NCBI RefSeq assembly: GCF_020520285.1
Contig: NZ_CP084742.1
Span: 3,472,001 to 3,536,000, forward strand
Length of the DNA stretch: 64,000 bases
DNA from: Pseudomonas sp. L5B5
Lineage (GTDB): Bacteria; Pseudomonadota; Gammaproteobacteria; Pseudomonadales; Pseudomonadaceae
Direction: 5' to 3'
Under the pieces are notes generated by a model, which worked only from the letters and a program-made list of their open reading frames with translations, had not been told where the DNA came from and did no database searches. This document shows, piece after piece, positions 22,901 to 31,955 of this stretch; position 1 is the first letter of the stretch, and every line of letters starts with the position of its first letter. The translations under genes were made by a program, and so were the position numbers.

Positions 22901-25900
22901 GTTTCTCCGATTTCCAGTGGCTCTGATCCTGGCTATTGCTGCCGGCCAGGACGTTCACGTCGCGCCCAGCGCCGACATTTAGGTCGTGCACGGCCGCCGC
23001 CGTGCTGCCGATCATGTTGACGTCACGTGCGGCTTGCAGGGTGGTGTCGCGTCCGGCGCTGACCACACTTCCGACACTCTGGCTCTGCAAGTGCTCCTGC
23101 CCGGATTTTTTCCCCGAGGCGACCGAGATGAAACCGCCGGAGCTGGAGAGCCCGACCTTGCTCTTGTACTTCTCGCTATGGCTGCTGGAAGTGTTGGCGG
23201 CATCCATCAGGTTGATATCGCCATTCTTGTCCACCAGACCGGCGCGCACTTCGGCGTCGCGCTTGGCCTCGATGGAGCTGGCCGAAAGGTTGACGTTGGT
23301 CCCGGCGATCAGCACCGCATCGTTGCCGGCACTGAGCTCGCTGCCCACCTGGGTGGTGCTGCTGGAGGTGCGGCTGGTGCCGCTCTTGCTCAGGCCGAAA
23401 CTGCCTTTCTTCTTCTGGCTGTAGGCACTGTCCTGATGTTCCTGGGCCGACACCACGCTGACATCCCGGGTCGCGCCCACCAGCAGGTCGTTGCCGGCCT
23501 TGAGCTCGCTGCCGACCACGGTGACGTCACGCCCGCCATTGAGGCTGATGCGTCCGTCCTTGTCCTGGCTGACGTTGACCATCAGGTCATGCCCGGCACT
23601 GATTTCGGAGGCGACGTTAGTGGTCGAGGAATCGCTGCTGCGGGTGGTCTTGCTTTTGCCCCAGGAGCCCTTTTTCTTCTGTTGGAAGGTCGAGGAATGT
23701 TCATCCTGCGCCGAGGCGATGACCATGTCGCGCTTGGCCTCCAGGGAGAGGTCATGGCCAGCGCCGACCTTGCTGGCGACCACCGCCAGGTCGCGCCCGG
23801 CCTCCAGTTGTAGGTTGCCGCCAGCACTCACGCTGGAGCCCAGGGTCTGCACCGTGTCGTTGGTCACCAGGCCCCGGCGGATGGCGCTCTGGGTGAAGGT
23901 GTGGTCCTGCACCGCCAGCAGGTCGATATCCCGGCCGGCGCTGAGCTTGGCATCGCCGGCACTGGCGATCTGGCCCTTGTTGGTCAGGTCGCGTCCGGCA
24001 CTGAGGTCCAGTGTCTGCCGTGCGCTGACCTGGCTGCCCTGGTCGAGGATGGTCCGGCTGCCCGAGCCATACCCTACCGCCACGGCCGTGCGGTCGTTGA
24101 GAATGTCGCCCTTGATGGCGCTGACGCTGACCTGGTTGCCACGGATCTCTCCGGCCAGGGCGTTGCGCACGCTGTCCTGGGCCATCAGGCTGACGCGCTC
24201 GTTGGCTTCGATCAGGCCGCCCTGGTACAGGTTGCCCCCGGCGTTCACCGTCAGGTCATGGCTGGCGCGCAAAGTGCCGACGTTGCTCAGGTCGCCACCG
24301 GCGACCAGGTTCATGTCCCGGCCCTGCACCAGGCTGCCGCCCCGCAGGTTGCGACTGTCCGCCTGGGCCAGGTACAGCACCGGCACCAGCACTTGCTCGC
24401 CCTGCACTTGGCGGGTTTCCATCCACACGATGTCGTGGGTCAGCGAAGCCACCTGCGCCGCAGTCAGGGACACGCCGACACTGAGGTTCAACTGGTCCCG
24501 GGAGGCGATGGCGTTGTCCATCAGGTAGCGATACTGGTCGTAGTCGCTGGTCAGTCCGGCCGCCAGGAAGCGCTGCCCGGTCTGGGCCAGTACCGCATCA
24601 CGGATCATCCGGGTCTCGTAGAGACCATCGCCCAGGCGGCGCCAGGTCTTGTCATCGTTGTAGTTCAAGTGGCCCAGCATGTAGTCCGAGCTCATGAACC
24701 GCGACAGGTCGGTGAAGGTCGGGTTGGTCTCGATCAGGTAGCGCCCCTGGGGGTTCTGGCTCTTGACGAACAAGCCGTACTCGCCCTGGGGCACACGGAA
24801 GCTCGATAGCGCGGTGGGGTCTACTGCGGCGAACGGCACGCCGGAGAAGTCCACCGGGACGAAGCTGACCTGGGTCGTGCCGTCGGCCGCGACCCGTTCG
24901 ATGCGCTGCACATCCTTGGCCACCTGGTTGGCGGCGGCGGAGCTTTGCGCGTTGACCGTGATCACCTGGCCGCCCACCTGGGACACGTTGTTGTTCAGCG
25001 ATTGACCGGTGAGCTGGGACCGGGTCTGGTCATTCAGCACACCGTTCTCCAGGTTGCCGCTGACCTGCAGGTTCAGGTGTTCACCGGCCTGCAGGGTTGC
25101 CGCGTAGGCGGTCTGGCTACCTGGCCGGACCACGGTGTGGGGTGCCAGCTGCGGATACCGGGTCAGCAGGTTGGGCAGCGGGGCCTGCTGGTCCGGCGCG
25201 CGGTTCGCGTTGCTCGCATTCCAGGCGTCGACCGCCCTCAGGGTTGCGCGGAACGAGCCTTTTTTCACCCCCAGCAAGTAGTAGGTGTTGGTCTCGATCC
25301 GCTGGTCCAGGGTCAGGCCACGGTTATAGAAGTTGTTGGCCGTGACCGAGGTGTTGCGGTTGGCGGCGATCAGGCTCTGCTTGTTCTCCACCGTGTCGGC
25401 GGTGATGGTCAGGTTGCGGTTGGACACCAGCCGGGCGGCGGCCGCGTGATCGTCCATGACGTCCTGGTAGGTGGTGTTGACGATGAACGTACCGGTGTGG
25501 TGTCCGCCGGAGCAGTCGGTGCAATTGACCTCGATAAAGCGCTTGGCAAGGCTCTGGCGGGTCTTGTACCAGTCCATGGCGTTCTCCAGCGTCGCCATGT
25601 CGAGGGTCATGTCGCCCTCGCTCTCGATGGTCCCGGAGCGGTTGCTGAGCAGGCTCGCCCGGCCGCCGTTCAGCGCCGCGAAACTCAGGTTGCCGCCACT
25701 GTAGATGTCACCGTAGCTGTTGCTCAGGCTGTTGCCCCGCAGGAGCATGTCGGCCCCACTGTAGATCAGGGTGTCGGCGCCGGTGGTGATGCCGTTGGCG
25801 GAACGCAGTTGCAGTTGCCCCAGGGCGCCCAGGGTGCCGCGGTTGGTGATCTGCGCCGCCGAGGCATAGAGGTTCTGGCTGGCAATCAGCCGGCCCAGGT

Positions 25901-28900
25901 TGTCCAGGGTGCCACGCAGGTTCAGCTCGGTATCGCCGCCACTGGCGATGCGCCCGCCATTCTGGTTCAGGTCGCCGGCACCGACGGTCAGCTTGCCCCG
26001 GGACGACAGCAGGCCGCTGTTGTTCAGGTTGCCGCCCAGGTCCAGGGTCAGGTTGCCGTCGCTGGCCAGCTCGCCGGCGTTGTTCAGGGTCGCGGCGCCC
26101 AGGCGCAGGCCACTGGCGCTGGCGATGCGGTCGCCGGCATTGAGGGTGAGGTCGCCGCCGGTGCTCAGGTCCAGCGTGCCGTTGAGCTGCATCAGGCCGC
26201 TGCGCTCCACCGCGCCGATGTCCCAGTCGCCACGGCCCAGGCCGGTGATACGCCCCTGATAACCGGATAGCGCACCCAGGTCGAGCTTGAACAGGCCCGT
26301 GCCGGCGTGCTCGATGCCACCACCGATGTTGCTCAGTTGCCCGGCACTCAGCGCCAGGGCGCTGGACCCCAGGGCCAGGGAGCCGCCCTGGTTGTTCAGG
26401 ACACCCCCCAGGGTGATCCGGCTCTGCTCGCCAGCCAGCGCCCGGACACGCCCGCCAGCGCTGTTGTCGAGGCTGCCGCCGACCAGCAGCAAGGAACCGG
26501 CCGACTCCACCAGGCCTCCCTGGTTGTAGAGGTTGGCCGCTGCATTCAGGTCCAGCTGCCGCGCACTGATCTCGCCGCCCTGGCGGTTGTCCAGGACCTG
26601 CCCGGAGCTGTTGAGCAAGCCGTTGGCGTAGAGCTTGCCGGCCTGGTTGGTCAGGCGGTCCACCACTAGCTTGAGCGTGCCGGCCTGGCTGCTGATCAGC
26701 CCGGCCTTGCCGCTCAGGGCACTGTTGTCCAGGACCCCGGCGGTCACGCCCACGGAGGCTCCTTGTACGGTGCCGCCCTGGTTGTCGAGGGTGCCCTGGC
26801 CGAGGGCGATCTCGCCATGGCTGTCCTTGGCCAGGATCAGTCCCTGGCGGTTGTTCAGGCTGCCAGCCACCAGGCTCAAGCCATCGGCGCCCGCCAGCAG
26901 TTGCCCCTGGCGGTTGTCCAGGGTCGTGCCCTGGACATCCAGGCGCTTGCCCTTGAGGGTGCCGCCCTGGTTATCGAGAAGCGCCAACTGGCTGGCCCGC
27001 AACTTCTGCTCACCGGCATCGAGGGTGCCGCCGCGGTTGTCCAGCACGCCGTTGTGCAGGTCCAGTTCCACGCCGCCCGCCTTGGCCACCACCGCGCCCT
27101 TGGCACTGTTGTCCAGGCCGGCCGCATCGATCCCGACGCTGTTACCCAGCAACACCCCAGCGCTGTTGTCCAACTGGCCGCCGTTGAGCTGCAAGTGGCC
27201 ATCGCTTTGCAGGCGACCCTGGCTGTTGAGCAACTGGCCCTGGGTGGCACCGTCGGCCTTGAGGGTCAGCCTCAGGCCATCGCTGCCTGCTGCCAGCAGG
27301 CCGGTTTCACGGTTGTCCAGGCGCTGGGCGCCGACGGTCAGTCGGTCCCCCACCAGTTGTCCGCCGCGGTTATCCAGCAGGCCATGGCTGATGACCTGCA
27401 CCTGGTTGCCCACGACCACGCCCCCACGGTTGGTCAGCCCGCCGGTCTTGAGCTCGACGTCGCCGCGCTTGGCCTGCAGGTGCCCCAGGGCGTTGTTCAG
27501 GTGCTGCGCGACAGTCAGCGTCAGCTTGCCAGTCTCGGCGCTCACCACACCGCCCTGGTTCTGGCCAAGGCTGTCGAGGGTCGCGTCCACTTCATTGCCG
27601 ATGACCTGGCCCTGGTTGTTCGCCAGGTCCCGGGCCACCAGCAGCAAGTGGGCCTTGCCTTGCAGCAGCCCGCCCTGGTTGTCGATATCGGTGGTGTGCA
27701 GTTCCAGGCGGTCGGCATCCAGGGTGCCACCCTGGTTGTCGAGCTTGCCGGCGCTGGCAACGACCAATTGTGGAGCGACCAGGGTGCCGTTGCGGTTGTC
27801 GACGCTGGCGGCCTTGAGGTCGATCAGCGAGGTGGCCTGGAGCTGGCCGCTGGCGTTGGCCAGGTCTTGTTCGAGGTCCAGGTGCAACGCGCCGCTCTCG
27901 GCGCTGACCAGGCCCTTCTGGCTGTTATCCAGGCGCTTGCCGGTCACCGTGACCTGGTCGGCGAGCAGCTTGCCGCCCTGGTTGAGCAATTCGCCGCCCG
28001 AGGTCTTCAGCAGGGTCTGGGCCTGGAGACGGCCGCCCGTGTTGTCGAGCTGCTGGCCGATGGTGAAGGTCGCATCGCCCTGGCTGGCGCCGATCAGGCC
28101 GTGCTGGTTGTCCAGGCGCGCGGCGCTGATGTCGACCTGGTCGGCGATCATCGAGCCGTTCTGGTTGCTCACTTCGCGGGCGTTGAGGGTCAGGTCGGCG
28201 CCGGCCACTTCCAGGCGGCCGCCGTTGTTGTTCAGGCTATCGAGGGTCAGGTTCGCGGCCTGCCGGTCGCCAAAGCGGATCAGCCCGCCGAAGTTGGCGA
28301 TGGCCGGGGTGTTGAGTACCAGCTCGGCCTGAGCCAGCACCCGGGCGTCGGCGCCCTGGTTGATCAGGCGTGCGGTCTTGACCTCGACCTTGGGGCCCTG
28401 GATCACGCCGCCCTGATTGTTCAGGGCCTGGCGCGCCGTGAGTTCGAGGTTGCGGCTGGCCAGGACGTTGCCACGGTTCTCCAGGTTGCCGGCGACCACC
28501 TTGAGCTCGCCGTGGTCATTGCGACTGTTGTCGGCATTGACGCCGGCCTCGATGATGCCGTGGTTGACCAGTTGCGCAGCGTCCACCACTTCTACCCGGT
28601 CCCGGGCCGCCAGGCTGGTGCGCACCTGGACCTGCTCACTGGCCTGCAAGGTCGCCTCGGTGCCGGCGTAGGCCTTGCCCTTGAGATCGATGTCCGTGGC
28701 CTTCACGGCAATGGCCTGATTGGCGCTGATGCCGGCCATCGTGACCTTGCCGTTGGCGTCGATCTGGATGTCACCGGTGCTGGCGGCCATGTCCCCGGAC
28801 ATGTTCACGCCCACGCCCTTCTCCGTGCCTACCAGGCGAATCGCCCCGGCATACATGCCCCCCAGCGCCGAGCTGTCGATGGCCAGCTCCGGCTTGGCCT

Positions 28901-29624
28901 CGGCGTCGCCATCATGGGCCGTGACGCTCAGGTCGTCGGCCTTGACGTCGTTGCGCCCGGTGATGACGTTGAGTTTCTTGGCGTAGAGATTGGCATTGAG
29001 CTTGGCGCTGCGAGTGATCAGGTCGAACTGGTCGATGTTGCTGGCATTGAGCCCGGACCCTTCGATGGTGATGTCGCCCCCATCGACCTGGAACCGGTCG
29101 AGCCTCTGGCCTTCGATCACCGGCTTGCCGGTGGTCAGGGTCGCCCGTGGGGTGTTGATGAAGCCGCAGCCATTGCACGTGATGCCATGGGGGTTGGCGA
29201 CGATGACCCGGGCCGCCTGGCCGGCGACCTCGGTATAACCGGCCAGCTTGCTGCGGTTGCTGCCGGTGACTTCGTTGAGGATGACCTGCGCCGCCTGGCC
29301 CTGCAGGTTGGGGTTGCCCAGGATGTAGCCGCCCAGTTGGGTGTGCTGCGTCGCGCCAGTGGCGTTGTTGAGGATCAGGCCGTTGCTGCCGACGTTGTAC
29401 TCGCTGAACTTGTTATGGGACAAGCCGCTGCCGTTGGCTGCATTGATGTTGACCACCGGCACGCCGTTGCCGGCCGCACCAATGGACGCGTTGCCGCCGG
29501 CGGCCGGGTCCAGGGCCAGGTCGGCAGCGACGCTGACGATCGGGTTGAGGAACAGGATTCCCGAAAGCGACAAGGCAATGCATTGGGCAAAGGGCTTGCG
29601 TACGTCCATGTGCAAATCATCCAT
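19992..29624 (-). CDS. CdiA-like two-partner secretion exoprotein with alpha/beta-hydrolase C-terminal tip
   Basis: A 3210-residue filamentous-haemagglutinin protein. An alternative ATG at 29609 (five codons in) may be the real start. Residues ~6-34 are the signal peptide. ~35-290 is the TPS secretion domain with NKFSEYNVG, a CNGC pair (150-153) and FINTPRATLTTG. ~390-1300 are FHA-1 repeats of the LDNQGG type. ~1340-1770 matches the CdiA receptor-binding/YP region (RLGDGLYETRMIRDAVL). ~1775-2560 are FHA-2 repeats (AGRD units). The C-terminal ~300 residues contain KLDVAGHSQGGLLTYR with the nucleophile elbow G-H-S3058-Q-G, and a candidate catalytic His3166 in DSPHSNY. No VENN motif is present. 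Confidence 0.92.
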   Translation of the reverse strand: MDDLHMDVRKPFAQCIALSLSGILFLNPIVSVAADLALDPAAGGNASIGAAGNGVPVVNINAANGSGLSHNKFSEYNVGSNGLILNNATGATQHTQLGGYILGNPNLQGQAAQVILNEVTGSNRSKLAGYTEVAGQAARVIVANPHGITCNGCGFINTPRATLTTGKPVIEGQRLDRFQVDGGDITIEGSGLNASNIDQFDLITRSAKLNANLYAKKLNVITGRNDVKADDLSVTAHDGDAEAKPELAIDSSALGGMYAGAIRLVGTEKGVGVNMSGDMAASTGDIQIDANGKVTMAGISANQAIAVKATDIDLKGKAYAGTEATLQASEQVQVRTSLAARDRVEVVDAAQLVNHGIIEAGVNADNSRNDHGELKVVAGNLENRGNVLASRNLELTARQALNNQGGVIQGPKVEVKTARLINQGADARVLAQAELVLNTPAIANFGGLIRFGDRQAANLTLDSLNNNGGRLEVAGADLTLNAREVSNQNGSMIADQVDISAARLDNQHGLIGASQGDATFTIGQQLDNTGGRLQAQTLLKTSGGELLNQGGKLLADQVTVTGKRLDNSQKGLVSAESGALHLDLEQDLANASGQLQATSLIDLKAASVDNRNGTLVAPQLVVASAGKLDNQGGTLDADRLELHTTDIDNQGGLLQGKAHLLLVARDLANNQGQVIGNEVDATLDSLGQNQGGVVSAETGKLTLTVAQHLNNALGHLQAKRGDVELKTGGLTNRGGVVVGNQVQVISHGLLDNRGGQLVGDRLTVGAQRLDNRETGLLAAGSDGLRLTLKADGATQGQLLNSQGRLQSDGHLQLNGGQLDNSAGVLLGNSVGIDAAGLDNSAKGAVVAKAGGVELDLHNGVLDNRGGTLDAGEQKLRASQLALLDNQGGTLKGKRLDVQGTTLDNRQGQLLAGADGLSLVAGSLNNRQGLILAKDSHGEIALGQGTLDNQGGTVQGASVGVTAGVLDNSALSGKAGLISSQAGTLKLVVDRLTNQAGKLYANGLLNSSGQVLDNRQGGEISARQLDLNAAANLYNQGGLVESAGSLLLVGGSLDNSAGGRVRALAGEQSRITLGGVLNNQGGSLALGSSALALSAGQLSNIGGGIEHAGTGLFKLDLGALSGYQGRITGLGRGDWDIGAVERSGLMQLNGTLDLSTGGDLTLNAGDRIASASGLRLGAATLNNAGELASDGNLTLDLGGNLNNSGLLSSRGKLTVGAGDLNQNGGRIASGGDTELNLRGTLDNLGRLIASQNLYASAAQITNRGTLGALGQLQLRSANGITTGADTLIYSGADMLLRGNSLSNSYGDIYSGGNLSFAALNGGRASLLSNRSGTIESEGDMTLDMATLENAMDWYKTRQSLAKRFIEVNCTDCSGGHHTGTFIVNTTYQDVMDDHAAAARLVSNRNLTITADTVENKQSLIAANRNTSVTANNFYNRGLTLDQRIETNTYYLLGVKKGSFRATLRAVDAWNASNANRAPDQQAPLPNLLTRYPQLAPHTVVRPGSQTAYAATLQAGEHLNLQVSGNLENGVLNDQTRSQLTGQSLNNNVSQVGGQVITVNAQSSAAANQVAKDVQRIERVAADGTTQVSFVPVDFSGVPFAAVDPTALSSFRVPQGEYGLFVKSQNPQGRYLIETNPTFTDLSRFMSSDYMLGHLNYNDDKTWRRLGDGLYETRMIRDAVLAQTGQRFLAAGLTSDYDQYRYLMDNAIASRDQLNLSVGVSLTAAQVASLTHDIVWMETRQVQGEQVLVPVLYLAQADSRNLRGGSLVQGRDMNLVAGGDLSNVGTLRASHDLTVNAGGNLYQGGLIEANERVSLMAQDSVRNALAGEIRGNQVSVSAIKGDILNDRTAVAVGYGSGSRTILDQGSQVSARQTLDLSAGRDLTNKGQIASAGDAKLSAGRDIDLLAVQDHTFTQSAIRRGLVTNDTVQTLGSSVSAGGNLQLEAGRDLAVVASKVGAGHDLSLEAKRDMVIASAQDEHSSTFQQKKKGSWGKSKTTRSSDSSTTNVASEISAGHDLMVNVSQDKDGRISLNGGRDVTVVGSELKAGNDLLVGATRDVSVVSAQEHQDSAYSQKKKGSFGLSKSGTSRTSSSTTQVGSELSAGNDAVLIAGTNVNLSASSIEAKRDAEVRAGLVDKNGDINLMDAANTSSSHSEKYKSKVGLSSSGGFISVASGKKSGQEHLQSQSVGSVVSAGRDTTLQAARDVNMIGSTAAAVHDLNVGAGRDVNVLAGSNSQDQSHWKSEKHTGLSLSSDRNGVTAFLGHESLKEKSRNAQETVASSQLLAGQDATIKAGRDLTLEGSRVDAKRDVNLQAGHDINIDAGKETSIEERSKSRDRNGLTVNVSHNFGNTMDALKGTGKGEDGVSKTSSVLSTVDAINQFTSGPTAATHLGSASQSTSSRQETHGNSPSSLGAGRDISAVAGNDISIRGGHFDAGRDISMVGRDIVVDVARGSVATEQQSNRSQGGINGQSGGGSARAGIGGSNGTASEQMSQGTSTPSVLLAGRDVSLEARENLTLVGTQVQTGRDIDLSAGKDLTIRAAENDSSSESKRHSGGGEVGLALGGKDFVSVYASVDMGKGKLEREGLAQQNAHLVAGDQLRFSSGKDTTVAGATLRGGEVIGRVGGDLTVSSVPDTGKASGKQMDASVTVSIGLAGGGSVSGSLGLGKTTGKTNWVQEQTSITGQNGVDIRTEKHTQLDGSLLAADNGKLKLDTGTLGFRDIAGQDKEHSYYLNAGGTFGWGPGDGAKSTGGKDVAFTTDKSLEGRGKTGSSGWSVSGYNYRKEREQEVRATVGTGTITVRDDARTGQDSTAGLNRDLSRAYEITKDKERRTDLYVSQSSLDSVSHPIQTLNQWKEGMKNYGKNTSGLFTQFGDLSKAADQVVADNPSLLPLAWIPGLLETVLDKAGKYTGGVMPGVENHGGLITQVPALITGDMRFYRVETKYQYESDGKTIKVDPLSGKPMIESVQKLMEIERPDGDGAVFTNGIQNSLMAALVNGAMQTGSDSFMQAYNPEHGILGDLVESLWDVALGGTVRSGNAQQLHDFFQAGIKDEYKLDVAGHSQGGLLTYRAISGLDFKLNGQAGSIQLSGAPVGSKSFFEAADAAGFDIGNGSFFQVNRPGSKTFFGMLPVTDTVSDLLGQNFTHSSDPVARFFGSLATSTSLMGVDSPHSNYLCVAKGMCGNAPNALQDQFKKNPRYIEPTFIDANGKDTIRR

Positions 29625-29644
29625 CCACTAACGTTTGAGTAAGG

Positions 29645-31348
29645 TCAGAAGAACAGGTCTACCCGGAAGTACACCGGGTGTTCTCGCCTCTCGATAATTG
29701 CCGGCCGCTCCAGGGAGCGGGCGAAACTGACCGACGCAGCCAGGTACTGGCCACGGGCACTGAGTTCGATGGCGTTGCCACTCAAGCGCCCCTTGGCGTC
29801 CTTGTTGTAGCGGTCGCCCTTGATCGCCCCGACGTCATAGGCAAAGGCCAGGCCGTACTCCTGGACGAAGGGCTGCAGCGCCGACCAGGTCACGGCCCGG
29901 CGCCAGCGCAACTGGTTGCGCCAGTAGCCGCCGCTGTTGCCGGAGAGGGTCTGGTCCTGGAAGCCGCGTACCGAGTTGATGCCACCCAGGCTGATGCGCT
30001 GGGGGCTGAAGAGCACGTCCTCGCTGCGCTGCCCGGTGGCCATGCTGTCGAAGCTGAAGTTTTCGTTCCACAGGCGAAAGGGCTGCAGGTAGCTCAGGGT
30101 CAGGCTGTACTTGTTGTAGCGGGCCACCGGTTCGCTGCCGTGGGGATGGCCGCCGCCCTGGGCATCCAGGGCGCCAATGCCTTGCTGCCAGCCGATGTCG
30201 GCGTTGACCAGGGCATTGCCGATGCGTCGTCCGTGGTTGAAGCCCAGCTGGCTTTCAGTGATGCGGTTGCTGGAGACATCGATCAGGTTGTCGTCGATGT
30301 AGTTGCGGGTTCGCAGGTGGCTGATGCCCAGGCTCATGCCCGTCTTGCTGAGGTTGTCCCGGTGCAGCACGCGCTCGGCCCGCCACTGCTGGCTCTTGCT
30401 CTGGCCGTCCATGGCGAAGTTGAAACCCGTGGCGTCGTTGCGGGTGCGGTAGTAGCTCTGGCTGTAGGAGTAATTGAAGGTCCACCAGCCCCAGGGCAGG
30501 CTGTAGAACAGGCTCTGGTTGTCGGAATGACGCCAGCGGTCACTGACTGCGTCCTGGTTGGCTCGCAGGCTCAACTGGTCCGCCAGCCCGAGCGGGCTGT
30601 CCCAGTCCAGGCCGAGGCCCATCTGCTGTTCGCCGGTGCTCTTGTCACCGTTGTTGTTGCGGGTTGCCGACAGCCGCCAGGGTTTGAGCCGCTGGCCCTT
30701 GAGCCCCATGCGACTGTCACCGAGCTGGTCGCCCGGGGCCAGTTCCAGCTCGACCTGGCGCGATGGCAGGCGGGTCAGCTGGTCTACCAGTTGCTCCAGT
30801 TCCCGCAGGTTCAGCACCTCGCCAGTAGTGCCGGGAAAGGCCATGGCCAGCTCCCGGGAGCTGGCCAGGGAAGAACTGTCCAGGCTCTCCAGCCGGCCTT
30901 CGACCACCACGATCGTCAGTTGACCGGAGGCCAGCTCCTGGGCCGGCAGGTAGGCGCGGGTGGTGACGTAGCCCAGTTGCAGGTAGTGGTGGGTGATGGC
31001 CTTGAGCAGGGTGTTGATCTGCGCGACCGACAGGCATTGGTCGCGATAAGGCGCTATCAGACGCTCCTGGTCGTCAGCACTGAGGTGCTCAGCGCCCTTG
31101 AGGACCACTGTCCTGATGGTGAAGCAGCGTTGTTCACCAGGCTGGGGGACAGGCTCGGCAGGCAGGGTCTTGCCAGGCAGTTGCTGGAGTTCATCGAGGC
31201 GCCGTTGCTGTTCCTGCAACAATTGCTGCTGCCGATCGCGAATCAGGTCGCGGTCGCCCGGCGTCTGGAAAGGCGCGGCGGCAACGACAAAAGAACCAGA
31301 TAGAGCACAAAACGCTACAACAGGCTTTAACCAGCCAAGACGCGGCAT
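29645..31348 (-). CDS. TpsB outer-membrane transporter (ShlB/FhaC/CdiB family)
   Basis: A 567-residue Omp85-superfamily protein that exports the adjacent exoprotein. ATG 31348 is chosen because AAGGGA lies eight bases upstream and the product then starts with a signal peptide (MPRLGWLKPVVAFCALSG). The open frame extends to 31396. After a Gln-rich helix (RQQQLLQEQQRRLDELQQL) come two POTRA domains (CFTIRTVVLKGAEHLS; GYVTTRAYLPAQELASGQL) and a 16-strand barrel ending in Phe (YFRVDLFF). The conserved loop-6 type motif is VRGF near residue 460. It lies 20 bases before the exoprotein gene. Confidence 0.94.
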   Translation of the reverse strand: MPRLGWLKPVVAFCALSGSFVVAAAPFQTPGDRDLIRDRQQQLLQEQQRRLDELQQLPGKTLPAEPVPQPGEQRCFTIRTVVLKGAEHLSADDQERLIAPYRDQCLSVAQINTLLKAITHHYLQLGYVTTRAYLPAQELASGQLTIVVVEGRLESLDSSSLASSRELAMAFPGTTGEVLNLRELEQLVDQLTRLPSRQVELELAPGDQLGDSRMGLKGQRLKPWRLSATRNNNGDKSTGEQQMGLGLDWDSPLGLADQLSLRANQDAVSDRWRHSDNQSLFYSLPWGWWTFNYSYSQSYYRTRNDATGFNFAMDGQSKSQQWRAERVLHRDNLSKTGMSLGISHLRTRNYIDDNLIDVSSNRITESQLGFNHGRRIGNALVNADIGWQQGIGALDAQGGGHPHGSEPVARYNKYSLTLSYLQPFRLWNENFSFDSMATGQRSEDVLFSPQRISLGGINSVRGFQDQTLSGNSGGYWRNQLRWRRAVTWSALQPFVQEYGLAFAYDVGAIKGDRYNKDAKGRLSGNAIELSARGQYLAASVSFARSLERPAIIERREHPVYFRVDLFF

Positions 31349-31409
31349 GCTGTCATTCCCTTGAAACAGACACGAGGGCGTGTCCGTATGGCGCATCCAG
31401 GCGCCTGTT

Positions 31410-31510
31410 TTCGAAGGGGATAAAGTCTAAATGTAAATAAGATTAGCCTTATAAAAACCGACGAACGGTCGAAACATACGTATCCAATTGAAACAATTGC
31501 CTTTTTTCTC
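31410..31510 (-). promoter_or_regulatory. AT-rich promoter region of the TPS operon
   Basis: This stretch is far richer in A+T than the rest of the window and lies just upstream of tpsB. It includes CAATTGAAACAATTG (31485-31499), two CAATTG boxes around AAA, and runs such as TTTTTATAAGG on the minus strand. No confident -35/-10 pair was found. Such islands in Pseudomonas are typical binding places for the H-NS-like proteins MvaT/MvaU (inference). Confidence 0.45.
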
Positions 31511-31584
31511 GCTGAAAAACCGTCAGGTATCGAGGAGGGCCAGGATGGGCTGTGGCTCGGCACCTCGCCCTCATCGATCCAGGT

Positions 31585-31884
31585 TCACTTTTTCTTCAGG
31601 CAGTCGCTCATGAAGGTCTTGCGCGCGTCACCCTTGAGCGCCTTGGCCGTGGCGTCGGCGTTGCACGACTTCATTCTTTCCTGGGGGGTAGTGGGGGTCG
31701 CAGCGGCAGCCGGGGCGGCCTTGAGGCAGGTGCTCATGAAGGCTTTGCGTTCGTCGCCCTTGAGGCTCTTGGTGGTGGCTTCGGCGTTACAGGTGGTCAT
31801 CTTGTTCTGCTGGGCGGTGGCGGCAAAGCCCTGGGAGCAAAGCAGCAGGCCCACCATCAGCAGCGGGATACGCAACATCTTCAT
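31585..31884 (-). CDS. psiF: PsiF-repeat family protein
   Basis: A 99-residue exported protein. Residues 1-22 are a signal peptide ending GFAA. Two PsiF repeats follow: MTTCNAEATTKSLKGDERKAFMSTCLK and, after a Pro/Ala/Thr linker, MKSCNADATAKALKGDARKTFMSDCLK, each with two cysteines that could form a disulphide. E. coli PsiF is induced by phosphate starvation but its function is unknown. I saw no Pho box upstream. It lies on the same strand as the TPS operon, 240 bases ahead of tpsB. Confidence 0.9.
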   Translation of the reverse strand: MKMLRIPLLMVGLLLCSQGFAATAQQNKMTTCNAEATTKSLKGDERKAFMSTCLKAAPAAAATPTTPQERMKSCNADATAKALKGDARKTFMSDCLKKK

Positions 31885-31955
31885 GGAGTTTTCTCCTGGT
31901 CACCGCACCGATGGGTACGGCCTCCCAGGCAGTGTAGACAAAGCCTGTTACACCT

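Noticed and set aside
26763..29642. A 959-codon open frame on the plus strand opposite the exoprotein gene
   Set aside because: It mirrors the repetitive high-GC codons of the FHA repeats, has no ribosome site and no recognisable domain, and conflicts with a clear 3210-codon gene.
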